DNA of 6,028 nt from Burkholderiales bacterium (GTDB lineage: Bacteria > Pseudomonadota > Gammaproteobacteria > Burkholderiales > Burkholderiaceae_C): NCBI GenBank assembly GCA_025352345.1, contig JANXTP010000124.1, positions 1 to 6,028 on the forward strand. The letters are read 5' to 3'. Below are positions 1 through 4,700 of the stretch, in pieces. Below the pieces are notes generated by a model that was not told where the DNA came from, did not search any database, and saw nothing but the letters and a program-made list of their open reading frames with translations. Position 1 is the first letter of the stretch. Each line of letters starts with the position of its first letter. The translations under genes were made by a program, and so were the position numbers.

Positions 1-227
1 TCGCGCACCATGATCACCGAGCGCTCGCCGACGACCGTGCGGGTGAAGTCACCGGCATTCGGGATCTCGGCTTCCAGGCCGGCAGAACACCAGTGCTTGC
101 GGTAGAAGAGCCGCTCGAGTTCCTTGCGGTGCTGGTCGGCCTCGGTGTAGGCCATGAACGGGATGCGGCTCGTGCCGTCGGATTCCCAATGGATCTTCTG
201 CGGGAATACGGTGGATGCGGTGTCCAT
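1..227 (-). CDS. Rieske non-heme iron ring-hydroxylating oxygenase, large (alpha) subunit, N-terminal part (runs off window)
   Basis: Only the first 75 codons are visible; the frame is still open at base 1. The start ATG at 227-225 follows a good GGAG site six bases upstream. The peptide begins MDTASTVFPQKIHWESDG, followed by a SRIPF segment (residues 20-24), then ELERLFYRKHWCSAGLEAEI (36-55), PNAGDF (56-61) and GERSVIMVR (67-75). This is the standard entry into the alpha subunit of aromatic-ring oxygenases: the FY-x-x-HW and E-I-P-N-x-GD-F pattern that precedes the Rieske [2Fe-2S] domain. From memory it is closest to the salicylate 5-hydroxylase (NagG) and anthranilate dioxygenase (AndAc) group. 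The CxH and CxxH cluster ligands and the mononuclear iron site lie beyond the window, so integrity and substrate cannot be judged. A small subunit, ferredoxin and reductase would be expected further on. Family call is firm; the substrate is unknown. Confidence 0.9.
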   Translation of the reverse strand, partial: MDTASTVFPQKIHWESDGTSRIPFMAYTEADQHRKELERLFYRKHWCSAGLEAEIPNAGDFTRTVVGERSVIMVR

Positions 228-231
228 GTTT

Positions 232-237
232 GTCTCC
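232..237 (-). promoter_or_regulatory. Ribosome binding site of the Rieske oxygenase gene
   Basis: On the minus strand GGAGAC lies just before AAAC-ATG, which puts GGAG six bases from the start codon. It is the only clear Shine-Dalgarno site seen before a gene start in the window. It fixes the oxygenase start at 227 and suggests that this gene is translated independently of the acetolactate synthase gene before it. Confidence 0.75.
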
Positions 238-244
238 GTTTCAG

Positions 245-278
245 GGTCGGCTCGACCAGGCGGCTTCGCGTGAGCCGA
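245..278 (-). repeat. Cluster of short, mutually exclusive inverted repeats before the oxygenase gene
   Basis: Three pairings are visible. GGTCG-GCT-CGACC at 245-257 is a perfect 5-base stem with a 3-base loop. CGGCT at 261-265 pairs with AGCCG at 273-277 across a 7-base loop. TCGGCTC at 247-253 pairs with GAGCCGA at 272-278 across 18 bases. The last pairing excludes both of the others because it uses the same arms. No T-run follows, so this is not a standard terminator. Arms of 5-7 bases are easily met by chance in GC-rich DNA, so function is uncertain. Confidence 0.3.
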
Positions 279-309
279 ATCATTGCGCCGCCCGCCAGAC
301 CGTGAGCTT

Positions 310-2055
310 CTAGCCGAGATGCACGCGGTCTTCAGAAAGCTGCACCTCTGCATGCCCACGACCCGCAGGGATCATCGGGAAGCAGTTTTCTTCCGATGCC
401 ACGGTCACGTCAAGAAAGTACGGTCCATCACTGGAGAGACACTCGGCCAAGGCATCGTCCAATTGGTCCCGCCGGTCGATGGCTCTCGCGCGCCAACCGA
501 ACGCTTTGGCCAAGGCGGTGAAATCGGGCAGCGCTTCCGTGTAGCTGTGGCTGTATCGGCCACCGTGCACCAATTCCTGCCACTGCCGGACCATTCCCAT
601 TCGGCCGTTGTTGCAGAGAATCACCTTGACGGGCGTCGCGTGCTGTTTGGCCGTCGACATTTCCTGAATGTTCATCAGGATCGAGGCATCGCCGCTCACA
701 CAAACAACCAGTCGATCGGGGTGGGCGATCTGAGCGCCGATCGCGGCGGGCAGCCCATAGCCCATGGTGCCCGCCCCACCGGACGTCAACCATCGGTGCG
801 GTGCGTCGATTCGCAGGTGCTGTGCTGCCCACATCTGGTGTTGCCCCACGTCCGTGGACACGATGGCCTCCCGGCCCTGCAATGCCGACTGCAGCCGGAC
901 CATCAGTGCCTGAGGAGCGATGGTCGGTGTGCTGTCAATGAACCCGAGTGAGTGACTCGATCGCCATTCGTCGATGCGCTTCCACCAAGGCGCCAGCCGG
1001 CCGGCGTCAAGCTCCAGCGCACCGAGCCTTTGGAGCAATTTATTCAGGATCACCGCGCAATCGCCGACCAACGGGATGTCAGCTTTGACGACCTTGTTGA
1101 TCGAGGTGGGATCGACGTCGATGTGGACGACCTTCGAGCCGGGACTGAACCGGTCCAGTCGGCCGGTGACGCGATCGTCGAATCGCGCCCCGACGCACAC
1201 GATCAGATCCGCGTGGTGCATCGCGAGGTTCGCCTCGAGCGCACCGTGCATCCCCAGCATTCCGAGCGAGTGCGGCGCAGACGCCGGATATGCGCCCAGT
1301 CCCATGAGCGTCAAGGTGCACGGCGCGGCGATCCGGTCCACCAGTTTCGTGAACAAGTTGCAGGCCTCTCGACCGGAGTTGATCAGCCCCCCTCCGCCGT
1401 AGAAGATCGGCCGCTGCGCCTCCTGGATCATCGCCGCGGCTTTAGCCACCTGTCCATGCGGCAAGTTCGACGTCGAGCTCGTTCCCGAGCGCGCCGATGC
1501 AGGCAAACGGACGCCGCGGTGGGCACGATTCGTCAATGCCTGCAACTGCACGTCTTTTGGAACGTCGAGCAACACGGGACCCGGCCGAGGGCCTCGTGCG
1601 ATCGCAAACGCCTGACGCACAAGCCGTTCGATTTGCGAAGAGTCTCTCGCCTGGGCATTCCACTTGGTCACCGGACGGGATATCCCGAGGGCATCGCATT
1701 CCTGGAACGCGTCGGTGCCAATCGACGTGGTGGCCACTTGCCCACTGATGCACACGATGGGAACCGAGTCGCAAAGGGCATCGAGCAGACCCGTGGTCGT
1801 GTTGCTCATGCCGGGGCCGGACGTGACGAACACAATACCGACCTGGCTGGTGCTGCGCGCATAACCCTGCGCGGCGTGAACGGCCGCTTGCTCGTGTCGA
1901 ACAAGAACATGGCGCAGCGCGGGCCGGGCATAGAGCGCGTCGTAGATTGGCAGGATGGCGCCACCCGGATACCCGAATACCGTGGTGACGCCGAGCGCCA
2001 GCAAGGTGTCGATCAAGCTCGTCGCACCGTTGTGCGCCACCTCTGCGCTTGACAT
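310..2055 (-). CDS. ilvB: Acetolactate (acetohydroxyacid) synthase, catalytic large subunit
   Basis: 581 residues, the full length of the family. This ThDP-, Mg- and FAD-dependent cytoplasmic enzyme joins pyruvate to a second 2-keto acid, giving acetolactate or acetohydroxybutyrate, normally for valine, leucine and isoleucine synthesis. Visible hallmarks: FGYPGGAILPIYDAL (27-41); catalytic Glu55 in RHEQAA; TSGPG (78-82); GTDAFQE (113-119); LGMLGMHG (264-271); ARFDDRVTG (290-298); the ThDP/Mg motif from GDA (455-457) to NN (482-483); and MGMVRQW with Trp492, the residue that sets 2-ketobutyrate preference in characterised enzymes. These rule out the FAD-independent AlsS type. The start ATG at 2055 overlaps the preceding stop codon, and the stop is TAG at 312-310. 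No small regulatory subunit gene follows; a Rieske oxygenase does. Oddities are Ala108 where Pro or Ser is usual after GQV, and Trp132 where TKHN is usual. The motifs around 455-515 and near the C-terminus (NCFPMIPAG) look alphaproteobacterial in style. Confidence 0.95.
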   Translation of the reverse strand: MSSAEVAHNGATSLIDTLLALGVTTVFGYPGGAILPIYDALYARPALRHVLVRHEQAAVHAAQGYARSTSQVGIVFVTSGPGMSNTTTGLLDALCDSVPIVCISGQVATTSIGTDAFQECDALGISRPVTKWNAQARDSSQIERLVRQAFAIARGPRPGPVLLDVPKDVQLQALTNRAHRGVRLPASARSGTSSTSNLPHGQVAKAAAMIQEAQRPIFYGGGGLINSGREACNLFTKLVDRIAAPCTLTLMGLGAYPASAPHSLGMLGMHGALEANLAMHHADLIVCVGARFDDRVTGRLDRFSPGSKVVHIDVDPTSINKVVKADIPLVGDCAVILNKLLQRLGALELDAGRLAPWWKRIDEWRSSHSLGFIDSTPTIAPQALMVRLQSALQGREAIVSTDVGQHQMWAAQHLRIDAPHRWLTSGGAGTMGYGLPAAIGAQIAHPDRLVVCVSGDASILMNIQEMSTAKQHATPVKVILCNNGRMGMVRQWQELVHGGRYSHSYTEALPDFTALAKAFGWRARAIDRRDQLDDALAECLSSDGPYFLDVTVASEENCFPMIPAGRGHAEVQLSEDRVHLG

Positions 2056-2057
2056 CA
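2053..2057 (-). promoter_or_regulatory. TGATG stop/start overlap coupling the flavoenzyme and acetolactate synthase genes
   Basis: On the minus strand the TGA stop of the D-amino-acid dehydrogenase (2057-2055) shares its A with the ATG of the synthase (2055-2053). There is no clear Shine-Dalgarno sequence; the preceding bases read CGACCTG. Such an overlap normally means that the terminating ribosome restarts on the next gene, giving linked amounts of the two proteins. Confidence 0.85.
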
Positions 2058-3197
2058 GGTCGCCCGGCTCAAGCCGGGTCTGTCAGGCGCGAGCGCCTCT
2101 TTGGTCACGCCCTGGTCGATCAGATCAGCGGGCAGCGGCTCGAGCAGCGCCAGCGCAGCGGCCGCGCGTGCCATCGCGGGCGCCGTCTGTATGCCGTACC
2201 CACCTTGCCCCACCAGCCAGAAGAAGCCCGAAACCTGCGAATCGAAGCCAACAACGGGGGTCTTGTCCGCGACGAACGTTCGCAGGCCGGCCCAACTGCT
2301 TTTCAGCCGAGACACGGCGGAACCCGTTGCATGCTCGAACCGGTCGACCGCTATAGCGATGTCCAGTTCGTCGGGTTGGGCGTCGCAGGGGGCTGCCGGT
2401 GTTTCGTCGGCGGGGGACAGCAGCAGAAGCCCGGCATCAGGCTTGAAGTAGAACGATTCGCCCACGTGGATGGCCGCCGGCCAGCGATGGGCAGACAGAG
2501 CGCCCGGCACCTCGATGAGTACGGCGGTGCGCCGCTTCGGAATCAGCCCCACCGGCTGCACGCCAGCCAGTCTCGCGATCTCGTCGCCCCACGCTCCGGC
2601 CGCGTTGATCAGGACCGGGGCGCGCAGCCCTGTGGCGCCAGCGCTCACGAGCCACTGGCCAGACGCTCTGGTCAACTCGCCCACGGCGCAGTCGAACTCG
2701 ATGCGCGCCCCCTGGCGCCGACATTGAGCCGCGTACCCTTGCAAAACCGCCGACACGTCAATGTCGGCCGAACCGGTTTCCAGAAGTGCCCCGCTCAGGT
2801 AGTCCGGCCTGAATACGGGAATCAGAGCTCTTGTTTGGTCCGCATCGAGGCGCGAGGTCCGGTCCGGACTTCCGAGTGCTTCGGCAAACGCGTCGAGCTT
2901 GTCTGCCTCGGAGTGGGTCGCGAAGTAGATCGTGTCGCGCTTCGTGACCAGCGGGTGCTCGCTGAATCCGACCGGCGGCTCGAAATAGAACGACCGGCTC
3001 GCGCGGGTCAAGCCGCGAATCGTGGCATTGCCGTAGAGCTCGCTGTACAGCGCCGCCGAACGGCCGGTCGCGTGGTAGCCGGGCTGCGACTCCCGCTCCA
3101 CCACCGCCACGCGCGCCGTACGCGAAAGCTGCGCCGCGACCGACAGCCCGGCCATGCCTGCGCCGATCACGACAAAATCGAAGTCTTCGGTTTTCAT
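2055..3197 (-). CDS. FAD-dependent D-amino-acid dehydrogenase, DauA (D-arginine dehydrogenase)-like, DAO family
   Basis: 380 residues, close to Pseudomonas aeruginosa DauA (375). The family oxidises D-amino acids to imino acids, which hydrolyse to 2-keto acid and ammonia. The N-terminal Rossmann motif is IGAGMAG (Gly12, Gly14, Gly17), followed by the FAD-contacting VVERESQPGYHATGRSAA (32-49). Later come NAAGAWGDEIA (198-208), KRR (221-223), ESFYFKPDAG (247-256), WAGLRTFVADKTPVVG (302-317) and the flavin-binding GQGGYGIQT (330-338). Against DauA as I recall it, the catalytic and carboxylate-binding residues are kept (Tyr55, Arg223, Tyr250, Arg306, Gly333). However, Glu87, which holds the arginine side chain, is Thr89 here, and His48 is Leu50. 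D-arginine is thus an unlikely main substrate; neutral D-amino acids fit better. There is no signal peptide or membrane helix. The ATG at 3197 lies 30 bases after the peptidase gene with no clear ribosome binding site. A glycine-oxidase-like or secondary-amine role is the alternative. Confidence 0.88.
   Translation of the reverse strand: MKTEDFDFVVIGAGMAGLSVAAQLSRTARVAVVERESQPGYHATGRSAALYSELYGNATIRGLTRASRSFYFEPPVGFSEHPLVTKRDTIYFATHSEADKLDAFAEALGSPDRTSRLDADQTRALIPVFRPDYLSGALLETGSADIDVSAVLQGYAAQCRRQGARIEFDCAVGELTRASGQWLVSAGATGLRAPVLINAAGAWGDEIARLAGVQPVGLIPKRRTAVLIEVPGALSAHRWPAAIHVGESFYFKPDAGLLLLSPADETPAAPCDAQPDELDIAIAVDRFEHATGSAVSRLKSSWAGLRTFVADKTPVVGFDSQVSGFFWLVGQGGYGIQTAPAMARAAAALALLEPLPADLIDQGVTKEALAPDRPGLSRAT
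2063..2078 (-). promoter_or_regulatory. GC-rich hairpin directly upstream of the acetolactate synthase start
   Basis: The sequence is a near-perfect palindrome: CCCGGCT and AGCCGGG separated by two bases. In RNA it would fold as a 6-base all-GC stem with a 4-base loop. It ends seven bases before the synthase ATG, inside the last codons of the dehydrogenase gene, where a ribosome binding site should lie. It would block independent initiation unless opened by ribosomes finishing the upstream gene. No T-run follows, so it is not a terminator. Confidence 0.5.
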
Positions 3198-3216
3198 TCG
3201 ACAAATTGAATGGGTG

Positions 3217-3237
3217 GGCAGCGTCCGTCAGGCTGCC
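3217..3237 (-). repeat. Inverted repeat spanning the M81 peptidase stop codon
   Basis: GGCAGC at 3217-3222 and GCTGCC at 3232-3237 form a 6-base GC-rich stem with a 9-base loop that contains the TGA stop. No T-run follows on the minus strand, so it is unlikely to terminate transcription. It could stabilise an RNA end or slow ribosomes, or be chance. Confidence 0.3.
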
Positions 3238-4700
3238 GCCGCAGGCAGGTGCGGATCGTCAACCCTGGGCCAGTAGTTCAGGCTGCGAACCTGGTACGGA
3301 ATGCTCGCGAAATTCGAAGTCAATGCGCCAGGTGTGGAGACGTACAGAACCTTCTTGGCGATGGGTGCGAACTGCGCATGGAAGTGTTGGGTCGACTTGA
3401 CGACGATCACCTTTTTGTCTGCGAGCGTCAGGCCCAGGCCGGTGAAGGCGTCGGTGCCGAACACCTGGCTGCGCACCGATGCCATGACGATATGCAGATC
3501 GTTCTCGGCCTCGACCCAGACAGCCGTGCCCAACGGCGCGCGCGATTCCAGTGCACTCTGGCTGTGATCCGGCACGACGGCGCGAACCGTTACGCGCAGG
3601 TCGATCGGGTCACCCGACAAGGGGCCGCATTTGCCGCCCACCCGCAGGTCGACGACAGCGCCCACACCGGAATCCTTGCAGATCTGAATCGCCCCCAGGT
3701 CCCAGAAGGCGCCGATGACGGCGTGACCGACGCCGCGCTCGATCAGGCGCCGCAAGATGAAGGTGCTGTCACCTGCCGCGCCACCGCCAGGGTTGTCCGC
3801 GCCATCGCCGAGCACGACGGGGCCGCCCTCGACCGCCAACGCCTGGTCGATGGCCTCGTCGACCGTCAATGCGGTGACGCGGGTTTGCTCCCGCAAGTCC
3901 CAGAACTCGCGCGCCAGTTGATCGGCGAGGGCCTGCGCCTTGGGCAGATCGCTGTCTGTGACGACCCACAACTTGGCACCGGCTTCGGGAACATCGCCCC
4001 ACGGAAAACCATGGCCCAGCGATACCGACAGCACGCCGTCTCGTCCCTCGCAGGCCTGCATGCGTTTGACGAAACTCATCATCGGTTCGCGCGTGGTGTG
4101 CCACAGGCCCACCATCCTGCAATCGGCGACGGCCGTGGTGGGGCGCACTGTGCCGGCCGCGCAGTCAAGAAGAATGCGGTACACCTCTTTCGCTCGCTCG
4201 ACCCCATCGATGTGGGGATATTCCTTGAAGCAGATCAGCACATCGGCAGACCGGCGCATCAGTTCCGTGAAGTGGCAATGCAGGTCGAGCTCGACGCCGA
4301 TCGGCACCGCTGGACCGACGATCTGTCGGATCCGTGCAATCAGGTCGCCTTCGCAGTCGTCGTAGCCGTCGGCCGCCATGGCACCGTGCAGGAGCATTTG
4401 CACCGCGCCGAGCGGCATCGCCGCCTTCACGTCGCGAAGAATCTCGTCGCGCATGTCCTCGTAAACCTTCTTGACCGTTCGACCTGCCGGCTGACAAAAG
4501 GCACAGAGGCTTTCGACGACCTCGTGCCCGTCGCCTTCCATCATATTTCGCATGAAAAGCAAAAAGTCGCCCGAAGTCGTGGGCGCCTTGCGGCTGGCGT
4601 CGCCGTGGAAGATTCCGTACTCTTCATACGCACCCAGGCCGGTCGGGAATGCGGCGAAGGTGTTGGTTTCGGTGGCCAGTTGGGCGATGAGGATTTTCAT
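3228..4700 (-). CDS. M81-family (MlrC/microcystinase C-like) zinc metallopeptidase
   Basis: 490 residues. It has the two-domain layout of the family: an N-terminal catalytic domain (about 1-290, DUF1485) and an MlrC C-terminal domain (about 295-475). MlrC of Sphingomonas cleaves the linear tetrapeptide of microcystin next to the Adda residue; most other members have no known substrate. Visible motifs are ATETNTF (9-15), LLHGAM (103-108), ELDLHCHF (137-144), YPHIDGVERA (161-170), GDGADNPGGGAAGDST (298-313) and QHFHAQFAPIA (438-448). With a constant offset of 45 residues, Glu11, His105, Asp139, His141 and His163 match the MlrC metal-site and catalytic residues Glu56, His150, Asp184, His186 and His208 as I recall them, so the site looks intact. 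No signal peptide is seen, so it is probably cytoplasmic. The ATG overlaps the preceding stop as ATGA. Neighbours suggest a role on a peptide or amide containing a D-residue; this is inference. Confidence 0.93.
   Translation of the reverse strand: MKILIAQLATETNTFAAFPTGLGAYEEYGIFHGDASRKAPTTSGDFLLFMRNMMEGDGHEVVESLCAFCQPAGRTVKKVYEDMRDEILRDVKAAMPLGAVQMLLHGAMAADGYDDCEGDLIARIRQIVGPAVPIGVELDLHCHFTELMRRSADVLICFKEYPHIDGVERAKEVYRILLDCAAGTVRPTTAVADCRMVGLWHTTREPMMSFVKRMQACEGRDGVLSVSLGHGFPWGDVPEAGAKLWVVTDSDLPKAQALADQLAREFWDLREQTRVTALTVDEAIDQALAVEGGPVVLGDGADNPGGGAAGDSTFILRRLIERGVGHAVIGAFWDLGAIQICKDSGVGAVVDLRVGGKCGPLSGDPIDLRVTVRAVVPDHSQSALESRAPLGTAVWVEAENDLHIVMASVRSQVFGTDAFTGLGLTLADKKVIVVKSTQHFHAQFAPIAKKVLYVSTPGALTSNFASIPYQVRSLNYWPRVDDPHLPAAAA
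4697..4700 (-). promoter_or_regulatory. ATGA start/stop overlap coupling the serine hydrolase and M81 peptidase genes
   Basis: The peptidase ATG (4700-4698) overlaps the TGA stop of the hydrolase (4699-4697) by two bases. No Shine-Dalgarno sequence is evident in the preceding 20 bases, so the peptidase is probably translated by ribosomes restarting after the hydrolase gene. Confidence 0.85.

Larger units (their letters stand above)
228..309 (-). other. 82-base spacer between acetolactate synthase and Rieske oxygenase genes
   Basis: This is the longest non-coding stretch in the window. It is GC-rich, with no convincing -10/-35 promoter elements and no T-run that would make an intrinsic terminator. 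It holds several short inverted repeats (see the separate entry) and the oxygenase ribosome binding site. Read-through from the upstream genes is therefore the simplest assumption, with the repeats possibly tuning or processing the message. Confidence 0.6.

Noticed and set aside
14..283. Minus-strand open frame of 89 codons spanning the spacer and the start of the oxygenase gene.
   Set aside because: It is out of frame with the Rieske oxygenase reading frame (227-1), has low-complexity Arg/Ser/Thr composition, and lacks a ribosome binding site. The oxygenase frame has recognisable motifs and a good site.
455..457. GDA instead of GDG at the start of the ThDP motif (residues 455-457 of the synthase) as a defect.
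   Set aside because: GDA is common in alphaproteobacterial-type acetolactate synthases and the NN end of the motif is intact. The numbers given here are residue positions; the codons lie at about 693-685.
310..2055. Reading the ThDP enzyme as a catabolic AlsS, an oxalyl-CoA decarboxylase or a benzoylformate decarboxylase, which would suit the cluster.
   Set aside because: The ARFDDRVTG, LGMLGMHG and MGMVRQW motifs are hallmarks of FAD-containing acetohydroxyacid synthase and are not expected together in those enzymes.
2758..3204. Minus-strand frame starting with an ATG at 3204, seven bases before the dehydrogenase start.
   Set aside because: It is out of frame with the FAD-binding reading frame and its product is an Arg-rich sequence without motifs.
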